Notes: generated by a model not told the origin, from the letters alone. A stretch of DNA of 64,000 nt from Burkholderia cepacia (GCF_029962485.1 NZ_CP073637.1:2356001-2420000), one strand, 5' to 3'; shown: positions 40,863 to 51,631, numbered from the stretch's first letter. Program-made: numbers and translations.

Positions 40863-43559
40863 TTAAACGGTCATCGGGTTGGGCTTGGACGGATCGAGGT
40901 TGTACTTGGCAATCGCGTCCGCGACCACCTTGCGCTCGATCGTGCCCTCGTCGGCCAGCGCGTTGAGCGCTGCGACGGTGACCCAGTGACGGTCGACTTC
41001 GAAGAAGTGACGCAGCTTCTCGCGGGTGTCCGAACGGCCGAAGCCGTCGGTGCCCAGCACGACGAAGCGGCGATCGATCTGGCCGCGGACCTGGTCGACC
41101 AGCGCACGGACGTAGTCCGTCGATGCGATGACCGGGCCCTGCGTGTCCTTCAGGCACTTCTGCACGTGCGACAGGCGACGCTCTTCGGTCGGATGGAGCA
41201 GGTTCCAGCGTTCGACCTGGTGGCCTTCACGCGCGAGCTCGGTGAAGCTCGGCACGCTCCACAGGTCGGCAGCGACGCCCCAGTCGTTCTTCAGCAGGTC
41301 GGCCGCGGCGATCACTTCGTTGAAGATCGTGCCCGCGCCGAGCAGCTGGACGCGCGGCGCCTTCTTGTCGGCGTCGGCCTTCTTGAACGCGTACATGCCC
41401 TTGATGATGTCGGCCGCCACGTGCTCGCCCTGCGGAATCGCCGGGTGCTCGTAGTTCTCGTTCATCACCGTGATGTAGTAGTACACGTCTTCCTGGTCCT
41501 GCACCATGCGGCGCAGGCCGTCCTGGATGATCACGGCGAGTTCATAACCGAACGTCGGGTCGTAGCTCACGCAGTTCGGTACCGATGCCGCCCACAGGAG
41601 CGAGTGGCCGTCTTCGTGCTGCAGGCCTTCGCCGTTCAGCGTCGTGCGGCCCGCGGTACCGCCGAGCAGGAAGCCGCGCGAACGCATGTCGCCTGCGGCC
41701 CATGCGAGGTCGCCGATCCGCTGGAAGCCGAACATCGAATAGAAGATGTAGAACGGCACCATGATCTCGCCGTGCGTCGAGTACGACGTCGCCGCCGCGA
41801 TCCAGTCGCACATGCCGCCCGCTTCGTTGATGCCTTCCTGCAGGATCTGGCCGGTTTCCGATTCCTTGTAGAACATCAGCTGGTCGGAATCTTCCGGCAC
41901 ATACTTCTGGCCCTGCTGGTTCCAGATACCGATCTGGCGGAACAGGCCTTCCATGCCGAACGTGCGCGATTCGTCCGGGACGATCGGCACGACGCGCTTG
42001 CCGAGCGCCTTGTCCTTCAGCAGGATGTTCAGGATCCGCACGAACGCCATCGTCGTCGAGATCTCGCGGCCTTCGCCCGTGCCCTTCAGCAGCGGCTCGA
42101 ATGCATCGAGCGCCGGCACCGGCAGCGACGTCGCCTTCTCGCGGCGGTGCGGCAGGTAGCCGCCGAGGTCCATGCGCTGCTTGCGCATGTATTCGAGTTC
42201 CTTCGAGCCTTCCTCGAACTTCAGGTACGGCACGTCGGCGATCTGTTCGTCGGTGATCGGCAGGCGGAACTGGTCGCGGAACTTCTTCAGTTGCTCGACC
42301 GGCAGCTTCTTCTGCTGGTGCGTGATGTTCATCGCCTGACCCGACTCGCCCATCCCGTAGCCCTTGATGGTCTTCGCGAGGATGACGGTCGGCGCGCCCT
42401 TCGTGTTGCTGGCTTCGTGGAACGCTGCGTAGATCTTGTGCGGATCGTGGCCGCCGCGGTTCAGCGCCCAGATGTCGTCGTCCGACCAGTCGGCGACGAG
42501 CGCCTTCAGTTCAGGCGTATTGAAGAAGTGCTCGCGCACGAACGCGCCCGACTCCGACTTGTACGTCTGGTATTCGCCGTCGACGACTTCCATCATCCGG
42601 CGCATCAGCGCGCCCGACTTGTCGCGTGCGAACAGCGCATCCCAGCGGCTGCCCCAGATGACCTTGATCACGTTCCAGCCGGCGCCGCGGAACTCCGATT
42701 CGAGTTCCTGGATGATCTTGCCGTTGCCGCGCACCGGGCCGTCGAGACGCTGCAGGTTGCAGTTGATCACGAACACGAGGTTGTCGAGCTTTTCGCGGCT
42801 CGCCATCCCGATCGCGCCGAGCGATTCCGGTTCATCCGTCTCGCCGTCGCCGAGGAATGCCCACACCTTGCGGCCTTCCGTCTTCGTGATGCCGCGCGCC
42901 TCCAGGTACTTCATGAAGCGCGCCTGGTAGATCGCCATGATCGGGCCGAGACCCATCGACACGGTCGGGAACTGCCAGAAATCCGGCATCAGCCACGGGT
43001 GCGGATACGACGAAATGCCGTTGCCGTCGACTTCCTGGCGGAAGTTGTCGAGCTGCTCTTCCTTCAGGCGGCCGAGCAGGAACGCGCGCGAATACACGCC
43101 CGGCGACGAGTGGCCCTGCACGAACACGAGATCGCCGCCGTGCTGGTCGGACGCTGCGTGCCAGAAGTGGTTGTAGCCGACGTCATAGAGCGTCGCGGCC
43201 GACGCGAACGATGCGATGTGGCCGCCGACGTTCGTATCCTTGCCTGCACGCAGCACCATCGCCAGCGCGTTCCAGCGCGTGTACGAACGGATGCGGTGCT
43301 CGATGTCCTGGTCGCCCGGGATCTTTGCCTGGGCGCCGACCGGAATCGTGTTGATGTACGGGGTGTTGGCGGAGAACGGCAGGTGTTCGCCGTGCATGCG
43401 GGCGAACTCGATCTGCTTTTCGATCAGGTAGTGCGCGCGGCCGGTGCCCACGGAGGAGATCACGCCATCGAGCGACTCCAGCCACTCGACGGTTTCTTGC
43501 GGGTCGTCGTCACGTTCGGCGGCGACATATTTCATCACTTCGTTCGGTACAGCGGACAT
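40863..43559 (-). CDS. aceE: pyruvate dehydrogenase E1 (homodimeric type)
   Basis: E1 decarboxylates pyruvate with thiamine diphosphate. The 898-residue protein has the homodimeric E1 sequence, with the thiamine-diphosphate motif [17 protein letters not shown] in the first part and [32 protein letters not shown] (two stretches) in the second. The ATG at 43559 ([15 protein letters not shown]) is the family start. The frame stays open far upstream because of the base composition, but that part is not coding. Confidence 0.96.
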   Translation of the reverse strand: MSAVPNEVMKYVAAERDDDPQETVEWLESLDGVISSVGTGRAHYLIEKQIEFARMHGEHLPFSANTPYINTIPVGAQAKIPGDQDIEHRIRSYTRWNALAMVLRAGKDTNVGGHIASFASAATLYDVGYNHFWHAASDQHGGDLVFVQGHSSPGVYSRAFLLGRLKEEQLDNFRQEVDGNGISSYPHPWLMPDFWQFPTVSMGLGPIMAIYQARFMKYLEARGITKTEGRKVWAFLGDGETDEPESLGAIGMASREKLDNLVFVINCNLQRLDGPVRGNGKIIQELESEFRGAGWNVIKVIWGSRWDALFARDKSGALMRRMMEVVDGEYQTYKSESGAFVREHFFNTPELKALVADWSDDDIWALNRGGHDPHKIYAAFHEASNTKGAPTVILAKTIKGYGMGESGQAMNITHQQKKLPVEQLKKFRDQFRLPITDEQIADVPYLKFEEGSKELEYMRKQRMDLGGYLPHRREKATSLPVPALDAFEPLLKGTGEGREISTTMAFVRILNILLKDKALGKRVVPIVPDESRTFGMEGLFRQIGIWNQQGQKYVPEDSDQLMFYKESETGQILQEGINEAGGMCDWIAAATSYSTHGEIMVPFYIFYSMFGFQRIGDLAWAAGDMRSRGFLLGGTAGRTTLNGEGLQHEDGHSLLWAASVPNCVSYDPTFGYELAVIIQDGLRRMVQDQEDVYYYITVMNENYEHPAIPQGEHVAADIIKGMYAFKKADADKKAPRVQLLGAGTIFNEVIAAADLLKNDWGVAADLWSVPSFTELAREGHQVERWNLLHPTEERRLSHVQKCLKDTQGPVIASTDYVRALVDQVRGQIDRRFVVLGTDGFGRSDTREKLRHFFEVDRHWVTVAALNALADEGTIERKVVADAIAKYNLDPSKPNPMTV

Positions 43560-43641
43560 TCTCGTCTCCTGGGTCCTGGAATGTGAGGATCGCTCTCGTG
43601 CAGACGACGCGACGCGGCCGGCTGCGGGCAAGCTCCAGCGG

Positions 43642-43671
43642 ATTGTAATGAGCGTGCGCGGGCCTGCGCAA
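43642..43671 (-). promoter_or_regulatory. candidate promoter of the pyruvate dehydrogenase operon
   Basis: On the minus strand, TACAAT (complement at 43642-43647) is preceded 18 bp upstream by TTGCGC, about 80 bp before the aceE ATG. The -10 is good and the -35 weak. Confidence 0.5.
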
Positions 43672-43832
43672 CAAAATTTTCGAATTGTGAGATCTTTTCT
43701 CGCAATGCGAAATATTGCTGCGCTGCACCCATGTTTCGGGGCGCTCCGGCACGCCGCGGCGGAACAAATCCGTTTCCGTTCAACATATCCGGTATAGGTT
43801 TTCCATGTATTGCGCTGCGCTACAATCCTGCC

Positions 43833-46349
43833 ATGTTGACCGATCGGCTTTTCGCACGCTCGGCGCGACCGTCGGGCCCGCCGGCGGAGTCGCAGCCGTC
43901 CCGTTGGCACCACGGACCGTGGTGGTCCAATTCCTATTTGCTGACGCCGCTGCTGTCGATCCTGGTGTTCCTGGTGGTGATGAGCCTCATCCTGTGGAGC
44001 CTCAATCGCCGCGAACAGCAACAGCAGGAAGACACCCTCTTCCGTAACGTCGCGTGGGCGCAGCAGCAGATCCGCCTGTCGATGACGGGCGCGCAGGAGC
44101 AACTGCAGGCGCTGTCGCGCGATCTCGCGTCGGGCCGCCTCGACCAGAACGCGTTCCAGATGGCCGTCGCGGACGTGATGCAGACGCATCCGGAAATCCT
44201 CTACCTGAACTGGTACACCGCACCCGGCGTGCAGCGCTGGCCGACCGTGCATCCGCCGCTGCTCGGGCAGCGGCTCGCGAAACCAGGCGACGCACAGATG
44301 CAGGACGCCGTGCGCGGCGCGTACGACGAAGCGCGCAGCACGCGCCGCCAGGCCTACTCGCCGCTGATCTACGACGACTTCGGCAACGGCTTCATCACGC
44401 TGCAGACGCCCGTGATGCGCGGCGACCGCGAATATCTCGGCTCGATCGCCGCGGTGTTCTCGGTCGAAGGCATCCTGAAGCACGACATCCCGCAGGAACT
44501 GTCGTCGAAGTACAAGATCTCGATCACCGACTCGAACAACCGCGAGCTGTCGTCCACGTCGACACGCCCACGCCTGCCGCGCGACTCGCACTACGACCTG
44601 CCGCTCGATCCGCCCGGCCAGGGACTGACGGTGCGCGTGTACGCGTTTCCGCAGCTCACGAACCTGACCAACAACACGCTCGTGTGGCTCGTGGCCGGCC
44701 TGTCGTGCTTCGTGCTGTGGAGCCTCTGGAGCCTGTGGAAGCACACGCGCCAGCGCTTCGAGGCCCAGCAGGCGCTGTACGCGGAAGCGTTCTTCCGCCG
44801 CGCGATGGAAAACTCGGTGCTGATCGGCATGCGCGTGCTCGACATGCACGGCCGCATCACGCACGTGAACCCCGCGTTCTGCCGGATGACGGGCTGGGAC
44901 GAAACCGACCTCGTCGGCAAGGTCGCGCCGTTCCCGTACTGGCCGCGCGACGCGTACCCGGAAATGCAGCGCCAGCTCGACATGACGCTGCGCGGCAAGG
45001 CGCCGAGCTCGGGCTTCGAACTCCGCGTGCGGCGCAAGAACGGCACGCTGTTCCATGCGCGCCTGTACGTGTCGCCGCTGATCGACAGCTCGGGCCGCCA
45101 GACCGGCTGGATGTCGTCGATGACCGACATCACCGAACCGAAGCGCGCGCGCGAGGAACTCGCGGCCGCGCACGAGCGCTTCACGACGGTGCTCGAAAGC
45201 CTCGACGCCGCGGTGTCGGTGCTGGCCGCCGACGAAGCCGAGCTGCTGTTCGCGAACCGCTACTACCGCCACCTGTTCGGCATCCGCCCGGACGGCCACC
45301 TCGAATTGTCGGGCGGCGGCTTCGATCGCGCGCAGGCATCGTCCGACTCGATCGACATGGTCGACGCGTTCGCGGGCCTGCCGGCCGCCGCGCTGACGAG
45401 CAGCACGGCCGACGCGCAGGAGGTGTACGTCGAGAGCATCCAGAAATGGTTCGAAGTGCGCCGCCAGTACATCCAGTGGGTCGACGGCCACCTCGCGCAG
45501 ATGCAGATCGCGACCGACATCACGACCCGCAAGAAGGCGCAGGAACTCGCGCACCAGCAGGAAGAGAAGCTGCAGTTCACGAGCCGGTTGATGACGATGG
45601 GCGAAATGGCGTCGTCGATTGCGCACGAACTGAATCAGCCGCTCGCCGCGATCAACAACTACTGCTCGGGCACGCTCGCGCTCGTCAAGAGCGGCCGCGG
45701 CACGCCCGAGACGCTGCAGCCCGCGCTGGAAAAGACCGCGCAGCAGGCGTTGCGCGCCGGGATGATCGTCAAGCGGATCCGCGAATTCGTGAAGCGCAGC
45801 GAGCCGAAACGCCAGCCGGCGCGGGTTGCGGACATCGTCGCCGACGCAGTCGGGCTTGCCGAAATCGAGGCCAGGAAGCGCAGGATCCGGATCGTCACGG
45901 AAATCCTCGCAAGAATGCCTATTATTTATGTCGACCCCGTGCTGATCGAGCAGGTGTTGATGAACCTGATGAAGAACGCGGCCGAGGCGATGGCCGACGT
46001 GAAGCCGGCGTCGGCGGACGGCGTGATCCGCGTCGTCGCCGACATCGATGCGGGCTTCGTCGACATCCGCGTGATCGACCAGGGTCCGGGCGTCGACGAA
46101 GCGACCGCCGAGCGCCTGTTTGAACCGTTTTACAGCACCAAGTCCGATGGCATGGGCATGGGGCTGAACATCTGCCGTTCGATCATCGAATCGCATCGGG
46201 GGCGTCTGTGGGTGGTCAACAACGTCGAGCCGGATGGCCGCATTTCCGGCGCGACGTTCCACTGCAGCCTGCCCATTGGGGAACCCGCTGATCTCGGCCA
46301 AGGGGGGCGCGAGGCATCGGCATCACATACCGTTACGGGAGAACTATGA
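43833..46349 (+). CDS. PAS-domain sensor histidine kinase (FixL-like)
   Basis: The membrane-anchored kinase has 838 residues. The first membrane helix is at about residues 35-57. A periplasmic sensing domain of about 220 residues follows, then a second helix (NTLVWLVAGLSCFVLWSL), and two PAS domains with MGMR..DMHGRITHVNPAFCRMTGWDE. The kinase core has the phosphorylated His in SSIAHELNQPLAAINNYCSG and an ATPase domain (NLMKNAAEAM, DQGPGVDE, GMGMGLNICRSIIESHRG). The ATG at 43833 is chosen. The last 4 bp overlap the response-regulator gene. Confidence 0.92.
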   Translation: MLTDRLFARSARPSGPPAESQPSRWHHGPWWSNSYLLTPLLSILVFLVVMSLILWSLNRREQQQQEDTLFRNVAWAQQQIRLSMTGAQEQLQALSRDLASGRLDQNAFQMAVADVMQTHPEILYLNWYTAPGVQRWPTVHPPLLGQRLAKPGDAQMQDAVRGAYDEARSTRRQAYSPLIYDDFGNGFITLQTPVMRGDREYLGSIAAVFSVEGILKHDIPQELSSKYKISITDSNNRELSSTSTRPRLPRDSHYDLPLDPPGQGLTVRVYAFPQLTNLTNNTLVWLVAGLSCFVLWSLWSLWKHTRQRFEAQQALYAEAFFRRAMENSVLIGMRVLDMHGRITHVNPAFCRMTGWDETDLVGKVAPFPYWPRDAYPEMQRQLDMTLRGKAPSSGFELRVRRKNGTLFHARLYVSPLIDSSGRQTGWMSSMTDITEPKRAREELAAAHERFTTVLESLDAAVSVLAADEAELLFANRYYRHLFGIRPDGHLELSGGGFDRAQASSDSIDMVDAFAGLPAAALTSSTADAQEVYVESIQKWFEVRRQYIQWVDGHLAQMQIATDITTRKKAQELAHQQEEKLQFTSRLMTMGEMASSIAHELNQPLAAINNYCSGTLALVKSGRGTPETLQPALEKTAQQALRAGMIVKRIREFVKRSEPKRQPARVADIVADAVGLAEIEARKRRIRIVTEILARMPIIYVDPVLIEQVLMNLMKNAAEAMADVKPASADGVIRVVADIDAGFVDIRVIDQGPGVDEATAERLFEPFYSTKSDGMGMGLNICRSIIESHRGRLWVVNNVEPDGRISGATFHCSLPIGEPADLGQGGREASASHTVTGEL

Positions 46350-46984
46350 ATAGCCCTGTCACCACCACTCAGGAAACCGTCTTTGTCGTTGACGACGACG
46401 AGGCCGTACGGGACTCGCTGCGCTGGCTGCTGGAGGCGAACGGCTATCGCGTGCAATGCTTTTCGAGCGCGGAGCAGTTCCTCGATGCCTACCAGCCGGC
46501 GCAACAGGCCGGCCAGATCGCATGCCTGATCCTCGACGTGCGGATGTCGGGCATGAGCGGTCTCGAGCTGCAGGAACGCCTGATCGCCGACAATGCCGCG
46601 CTGCCGATCATCTTCGTCACGGGTCACGGCGACGTGCCGATGGCCGTATCGACGATGAAAAAGGGTGCGATGGACTTTATCGAGAAACCGTTCGACGAAG
46701 CCGAGCTGCGCAAGCTCGTCGAGCGGATGCTCGACAAGGCCCGAAGCGAAAGCAAGAGCGTCCAGGAGCAGCGTGCCGCGAGCGAACGCCTGTCGAAGCT
46801 GACCGCGCGCGAGCAGCAGGTGCTCGAACGCATCATCGCGGGCCGCCTGAACAAGCAGATCGCCGACGATCTCGGCATCAGCATCAAGACGGTCGAAGCG
46901 CACCGCGCGAACATCATGGAAAAACTCAACGTCAACACGGTGGCCGACCTGCTGCGCCTCGCGCTGTCGAAGAAGCAGGCCTGA
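46346..46984 (+). CDS. FixJ-type LuxR-family response regulator
   Basis: The 212-residue regulator has a receiver domain with Asp64 (CLILDVRMSGM) and a LuxR helix-turn-helix (LTAREQQVLERIIAGRLNKQIADDLGISIKTVEAHR). The ATG overlaps the kinase stop by 4 bp (ATGA), so the pair is translationally coupled. In FixLJ-type systems the signal is oxygen or redox, but here the kinase sensor is periplasmic, so the signal is unknown. Confidence 0.93.
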   Translation: MNSPVTTTQETVFVVDDDEAVRDSLRWLLEANGYRVQCFSSAEQFLDAYQPAQQAGQIACLILDVRMSGMSGLELQERLIADNAALPIIFVTGHGDVPMAVSTMKKGAMDFIEKPFDEAELRKLVERMLDKARSESKSVQEQRAASERLSKLTAREQQVLERIIAGRLNKQIADDLGISIKTVEAHRANIMEKLNVNTVADLLRLALSKKQA

Positions 46985-47156
46985 GCGTTGCGCGCGGCGC
47001 CGGGCAGCCCTGCCCGGCCGGCCGCACCATCGGACTACCGCGCCGCGCGACGCGGCCCACTCGCGCGGCATGGCCCGGCGCTTCCTCCCGGAGCGCCGGC
47101 ACCGGCGCCATGACGCTTTCCTTGTATTCCCTGTCGGACGACAGCAGGCGACCGGT

Positions 47157-47162
47157 ATAATT
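47157..47162 (+). promoter_or_regulatory. candidate -10 box upstream of folD
   Basis: TATAAT lies 69 bp before the folD ATG. A 14-bp palindrome CTGTCGGACGACAG (47132-47145) covers the expected -35 region. No good -35 is visible. Confidence 0.45.
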
Positions 47163-47230
47163 GCGTGCTTTGCTGCGGCGCTTCGCGCGTCGCACGCCCG
47201 CATTCCAACTTCCCGGCAGGACCCACCACC

Positions 47231-48091
47231 ATGACAGCCCTCCTCATCGACGGCAACGCCCTTTCGAAGACCCTGCGCGGTCAGGCCGCCGAACGCGCCG
47301 CCGCCCTGACCGCACGCGGCCACCAGCCCGGTCTCGCGGTGATCCTCGTCGGCGAAAACCCGGCGAGCGAAGTCTACGTGCGCAACAAGATCAAGGCGTG
47401 CGAGGACAACGGCTTCTTCTCGCTGAAGGATGCGTACCCGGCCACGCTGTCGGAAGCCGGCCTGCTCGCGCGTATCGACGAACTGAACCGCGACCCGAAG
47501 ATCCACGGCATTCTTGTCCAATTGCCGCTGCCCGCGCATATCGACAGCCACAAGGTGATCGAGGCGATCGCGCCGGAGAAGGACGTCGACGGCTTCCACG
47601 TCGCGAACGCCGGCGCGCTGATGACCGGCAAGCCGCTGTTCCGCCCGTGCACGCCGTACGGCGTGATGAAGATGTTCGAGGCGCACGACATCGCGCTGCA
47701 GGGCGCGAACGCGGTCGTGATCGGCCGTTCGAACATCGTCGGCAAGCCGATGGCGATGATGCTGCTCGATGCCGGCGCGACCGTGACGATCTGCCACAGC
47801 AAGACGCGCGACCTCGCCGCGCACACGCGGCAGGCCGACATCGTGGTCGCCGCGGTCGGCAAGCGCAACATCCTGACCGCCGACATGGTGAAGCCGGGCG
47901 CAACGGTGATCGACGTCGGCATGAACCGCGACGACGCCGGCAAGCTGTGCGGCGACGTCGATTTCGCGGGCGTGAAGGAAGTGGCCGGCCACATCACGCC
48001 GGTGCCGGGCGGCGTCGGCCCGATGACCATCACGATGCTGCTGATCAACACGATCGAAGCGGCCGAGCGCGCCGCCGACGCGGCCGCCTGA
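47231..48091 (+). CDS. folD: bifunctional methylenetetrahydrofolate dehydrogenase/cyclohydrolase
   Basis: FolD interconverts 5,10-methylene- and 10-formyl-tetrahydrofolate. The 286-residue protein has the catalytic lysine region [16 protein letters not shown], then [18 protein letters not shown] and the C-terminal [13 protein letters not shown]. The ATG at 47231 gives the family N-terminus ([11 protein letters not shown]); the upstream open frame is not family-like. Confidence 0.96.
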   Translation: MTALLIDGNALSKTLRGQAAERAAALTARGHQPGLAVILVGENPASEVYVRNKIKACEDNGFFSLKDAYPATLSEAGLLARIDELNRDPKIHGILVQLPLPAHIDSHKVIEAIAPEKDVDGFHVANAGALMTGKPLFRPCTPYGVMKMFEAHDIALQGANAVVIGRSNIVGKPMAMMLLDAGATVTICHSKTRDLAAHTRQADIVVAAVGKRNILTADMVKPGATVIDVGMNRDDAGKLCGDVDFAGVKEVAGHITPVPGGVGPMTITMLLINTIEAAERAADAAA

Positions 48092-48238
48092 CTCCCTGCC
48101 CGTTCAGCCGGCGCGCGGTTCCGTGCGCCGGCGTCTCGCCAGCCGCATCGCCGCGGCTGCACCGCGCCGGTCGCCGGCCGCCCGTCGCCCGTCGCTCGCA
48201 TCCGCCCCTGCGTCAATCGCGTCATTAGAAACTAACGA

Positions 48239-48267
48239 TTGGAAAGCGCGCGATGCGCCCCAATAAT
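48239..48267 (+). promoter_or_regulatory. candidate sigma-32-type promoter of prlC
   Basis: TTGGAAA (48239-48245), 12 bp, then CCCCAATAAT (48258-48267) resembles the heat-shock consensus CTTGAAA-N11-16-CCCCATnT. It lies about 80 bp before the prlC ATG. It also reads as a weak sigma-70 promoter with 17-bp spacing. Confidence 0.45.
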
Positions 48268-48345
48268 GTCGGTATCGGGCGCCATCGCGCCCCGCCGCCG
48301 TTACCCTTTTCATCCCGGTTCATCCGGCAACAGACAGGGAGTCTT

Positions 48346-50433
48346 ATGTCCGCCAGCGCCAACACCAACCCGCTCCTCGACTTCTCCGGCCTGCCCCGTT
48401 TCGGCGAGATCCGCCCGGAACACGTGACGCCCGCGCTCGATACGCTGCTCGACGCAGCCAGCCGCGCGGTCGAAGCCGCGAGCGCAAGCGCGACGCCGTC
48501 GACCTGGGCCGCCGTCGTCGAGACGGTCGAGCACGCGACGGAGCCGCTCGGCCGCGCATGGGGCATCGTCGGCCACCTGAACGCGGTCGCCGACACGCCG
48601 GAACTGCGCGCCGCCTACGGCGAAAACCTGCCGCGCGTGACCGAGTTCTGGTCGAGCGTCGGCCAGAATCTCGCGCTGTACGAGAAGTACAAGGCGATCG
48701 CCGCGAGCACCGAATACGCGACGCTGTCCGCCGAGCGCAAGAAGATCCTCGACAACGCGCTGCGCGATTTCCGCCTGTCGGGCGCCGAACTGCCCGAAGA
48801 CCAGAAGCCGCGCTTCGCGGAACTGCAGGAACAGCAGGCCGCCCTGTCGAAGGCGTTCTCCGACCACGTGCTCGACGCGACCAACGCGTACGCGTACTTC
48901 GTCAATGACGAAGCCGATCTCGCCGGGCTGCCCGGCGACGCGATCGAAGCCGCCGGTGAAGCCGCGCAGAAGGACGGCAAGGACGGCTGGAAATTCACGC
49001 TGCACTTCCCGTCGTACTTCCCGGTGCTGCAGTACGCCGACAACCGCGCGCTGCGCGAGACGCTCTATCGCGCCTATGCGACGCGCGCATCGGAGCTCGG
49101 GCCGCAGTACGGCGACGGCAAGGCCGAATGGGACAACACGGCGATCGTCGCCGACGAGCTGAAGCTGCGCCGCGAAGAGGCGCAGATGCTCGGCTACCGC
49201 AACTTCGCCGAAGTGTCGCTCGCGCCGAAGATGGCCGAATCGCCGCAGCAGGTCATCGCGTTCCTCGAGGATCTCGCGACGCGCGCGCGCCCGCACGCGG
49301 ACAAGGACTGGGACGAGCTGCGCGCATTCGCCGCGAAGGAACTCGGCCTGACCGAACTCGCGCCGTGGGACGTCGCATACGCGGCCGAAAAGCTGCGCCA
49401 GCAGCGCTACGCGTTCTCGGAAAACGAGGTGAAGCAGTACTTCCCCGAGCCGGCCGTGCTGAAGGGCCTGTTCACCGTCACCGAGACACTGTTCGGCGTG
49501 CGGATCAAGGCGGACGACGCGCCGGTATGGCACAAGGACGTGCGCTTCTTCCGCGTCGAGAACCGCGACGGCTCGCTCGTCGCGCAGTTCTATCTCGACC
49601 TGTACGCGCGCGAAGGCAAGCGCGGCGGCGCATGGATGGACGACGCACGCTCGCGCGCGAAGCGCGGCAGCAGCGTGCAGACGCCGGTCGCGTACCTCAC
49701 CTGCAATTTCTCGGCACCGATCGGCGGCAAGCCCGCGTGCTTCACGCACGACGAAGTCATCACGCTGTTCCACGAGTTCGGCCACGGGCTGCACCACATG
49801 CTCACGCGCGTCGACGAACTCGGCGTGTCGGGCATCAACGGCGTCGAATGGGATGCGGTCGAGCTGCCGTCGCAGTTCATGGAGAATTTCTGCTGGGAAT
49901 GGGACGTGCTGTCGTCGATGTCGTCGCACATCGATACGGGCGCCACGCTGCCGCGCGAGCTGTTCGACAAGATGATCGCCGCGAAGAATTTCCAGAGCGG
50001 GCTCGGCACGCTGCGCCAGATCGTGTTCTCGATGTTCGACATGCTGCTGCACGTCGACTTCGATCCGGCCGGCGCCACCGGCGTGACCGCATTCGCGCGC
50101 GAGATCAACGAGCGCTATCACGTGATCCCGCAGGCGGCATTCTCGCGCTGGCCGAACACGTTCAGCCACATCTTCGCGGGTGGCTATGCGGCCGGCTACT
50201 ACAGCTACAAGTGGGCCGAGGTGCTGTCGGCCGACGCGTACGCGGCATTCGAGGAAGCGGCCGCCAAGAGCGGCAGTGTGCTCGACGCGGCCACCGGCAC
50301 GCGCTATCGCCGCGAGATCCTCGAGGTCGGCGGCAGCCGCCCGGCGATGGATTCGTTCAAGGCGTTCCGCGGCCGCGAGCCGGAAATCGATGCGCTGTTG
50401 CGCCACAACGGGATGGCCACGCCCGCGCACTGA
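48346..50433 (+). CDS. prlC: oligopeptidase A (M3 zinc peptidase)
   Basis: The M3 peptidase has 695 residues. The zinc-binding HEFGH is at residues 476-480 (FHEFGHGLHHML), with the downstream glutamate in VEWDAVELPSQFMENF. It degrades signal peptides and other short peptides in the cytosol. The ATG at 48346 is the family start (MSASANTNPLLDFSGLP). In enterobacteria this gene belongs to the heat-shock regulon. Confidence 0.94.
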   Translation: MSASANTNPLLDFSGLPRFGEIRPEHVTPALDTLLDAASRAVEAASASATPSTWAAVVETVEHATEPLGRAWGIVGHLNAVADTPELRAAYGENLPRVTEFWSSVGQNLALYEKYKAIAASTEYATLSAERKKILDNALRDFRLSGAELPEDQKPRFAELQEQQAALSKAFSDHVLDATNAYAYFVNDEADLAGLPGDAIEAAGEAAQKDGKDGWKFTLHFPSYFPVLQYADNRALRETLYRAYATRASELGPQYGDGKAEWDNTAIVADELKLRREEAQMLGYRNFAEVSLAPKMAESPQQVIAFLEDLATRARPHADKDWDELRAFAAKELGLTELAPWDVAYAAEKLRQQRYAFSENEVKQYFPEPAVLKGLFTVTETLFGVRIKADDAPVWHKDVRFFRVENRDGSLVAQFYLDLYAREGKRGGAWMDDARSRAKRGSSVQTPVAYLTCNFSAPIGGKPACFTHDEVITLFHEFGHGLHHMLTRVDELGVSGINGVEWDAVELPSQFMENFCWEWDVLSSMSSHIDTGATLPRELFDKMIAAKNFQSGLGTLRQIVFSMFDMLLHVDFDPAGATGVTAFAREINERYHVIPQAAFSRWPNTFSHIFAGGYAAGYYSYKWAEVLSADAYAAFEEAAAKSGSVLDAATGTRYRREILEVGGSRPAMDSFKAFRGREPEIDALLRHNGMATPAH

Positions 50434-50465
50434 GCGCGCCGCCCGGCCCTTCCGGTCGCATCGAC

Positions 50466-50492
50466 AGGCACCGCTTCGGCGGTGCCTTTTTT
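50466..50492 (+). terminator. rho-independent terminator after prlC
   Basis: Nine-base arms (50466-50474 with 50479-50487) close a TTCG loop, followed by six T. It overlaps the end of the convergent dinB gene by one base. Confidence 0.9.
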
Positions 50493-51631
50493 CATGGCGC
50501 GGGCGTGTCGTCGTCGAACAGCGAGAACTGCCCGTGCCGCTCGGCGGTGTCTTCGTCGATGCGCACGCCGACGCCGAGCAGCCGCACGGCCTGCGCGCGC
50601 CGCTGCAGCCCCTTCGCGAGCAGCGTGACGGCCGTCTCCGCGTTCGTCGCGTCGGCCACGCATTCGACTGTCGTACGCTGGAAATCGGCGAAGCGGATCT
50701 TCACGTACAGCTTGCGGATCGACCGCGCGGCGCCCGCGCGCGCGATCCGCGCGTCGAGCTGCACGACGAGGCGGCGGATCTCGTCCGCGCATTGCTCGAG
50801 CGTCGTCAGGTCGGTCACGTAGGTCGTCTCGACGCTGACCGACTTGCGCTCCTGGTCGGCCTGCACGGGCCGTTCGTCGATTCCGCGCGCCAGTTCGTAC
50901 AACCGCCGCCCGAATGCGCCGAACTCGCGGTGCAGGTCGATCAGCGGCCAGTCGCGCAACTGCGCGCAGGTCTGGATGCCGAGCCGGTCGAGCCGCGTGG
51001 CCGTCACCTTGCCGACGCCGTGCAGCTTGCGCACCGGCAGTGCCGCGACGAACGCGTCGATTTCGTGCGGCCGCACCACGAACAGGCCGTCCGGCTTGTT
51101 CCAGTCCGACGCGATCTTCGCGATGAACTTGTTCGGCGCGACGCCGGCCGACACGGTCACGCCGACCGTGTCGAACACGCGCTGGCGGATCTCGCGCGCG
51201 ATCAGCGTCGCACTGCCCTGGCAGCGGTCCGACCCGCTGACGTCGAGGTACGCCTCGTCGAGCGACAACGGCTCGACGTCGGGCGTGTAGTCGCGATAGA
51301 TCGCCATGATCTGCCGCGACGCCGCGCGATACTTGTCCATCGCGGACGGCAGGATCAGCAGGTCCGGGCACTTGCGCATCGCCAGCGCCGACGACATCGC
51401 CGAATGCACGCCATAGCGCCGCGCCTCGTAGTTGCAGGTCGCGATCACGCCGCGCTGGTCGGGCCGGCCGCCGACCGCGAGCGGCCGGTTGCGCAGCGAC
51501 GGGTCGTCGCGCATCTCGACCGATGCGTAGAAACAGTCGCAGTCGCAGTGAATGATCTTGCGCATGCGCGGCAGCGCGTCGCCCGGCGGCGGCACGTGCG
51601 GATCGGCAGGCGGAATGGTGGTCTGGTTCAC
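50492..51631 (-). CDS. dinB: DNA polymerase IV (Y family)
   Basis: Pol IV is an error-prone translesion polymerase. Y-family motifs are CDCDCFYASVEMRD near the start, YEARRYGVHSAM, SLDEAYLDVSGSDRC (catalytic DE) and GVAPNKFIAKIASDWNKPDG. The GTG at 51631 gives 379 residues. An ATG at 51565 (MRKIIHCDCDCF) matches the E. coli start and gives 357. Neither has a clear ribosome-binding site. A LexA box lies just upstream. Confidence 0.9.
   Translation of the reverse strand: MNQTTIPPADPHVPPPGDALPRMRKIIHCDCDCFYASVEMRDDPSLRNRPLAVGGRPDQRGVIATCNYEARRYGVHSAMSSALAMRKCPDLLILPSAMDKYRAASRQIMAIYRDYTPDVEPLSLDEAYLDVSGSDRCQGSATLIAREIRQRVFDTVGVTVSAGVAPNKFIAKIASDWNKPDGLFVVRPHEIDAFVAALPVRKLHGVGKVTATRLDRLGIQTCAQLRDWPLIDLHREFGAFGRRLYELARGIDERPVQADQERKSVSVETTYVTDLTTLEQCADEIRRLVVQLDARIARAGAARSIRKLYVKIRFADFQRTTVECVADATNAETAVTLLAKGLQRRAQAVRLLGVGVRIDEDTAERHGQFSLFDDDTPAP

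Noticed and set aside
43702..43720. GCAAT..ATTGC inverted repeat upstream of aceE as a PdhR box
   Set aside because: The arms are short and do not match the known TTGGT/ACCAA PdhR pattern.
43560..46301. Minus-strand extension of the aceE frame across the sensor kinase gene
   Set aside because: It is an open frame caused by high GC; the translated sequence is Arg/His-rich and not family-like, while the plus strand encodes a clear kinase.
47132..47145. LexA box upstream of folD
   Set aside because: CTGTCGGACGACAG has CTGT and ACAG separated by six bases, not eight, so it does not fit the LexA site.
48107..48132. Hairpin after folD as a rho-independent terminator
   Set aside because: The GC-rich stem has no T-run, so it is not a convincing terminator.
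48310..50430. Minus-strand 706-codon frame opposite prlC
   Set aside because: It is antisense to the peptidase and lacks recognisable domains.
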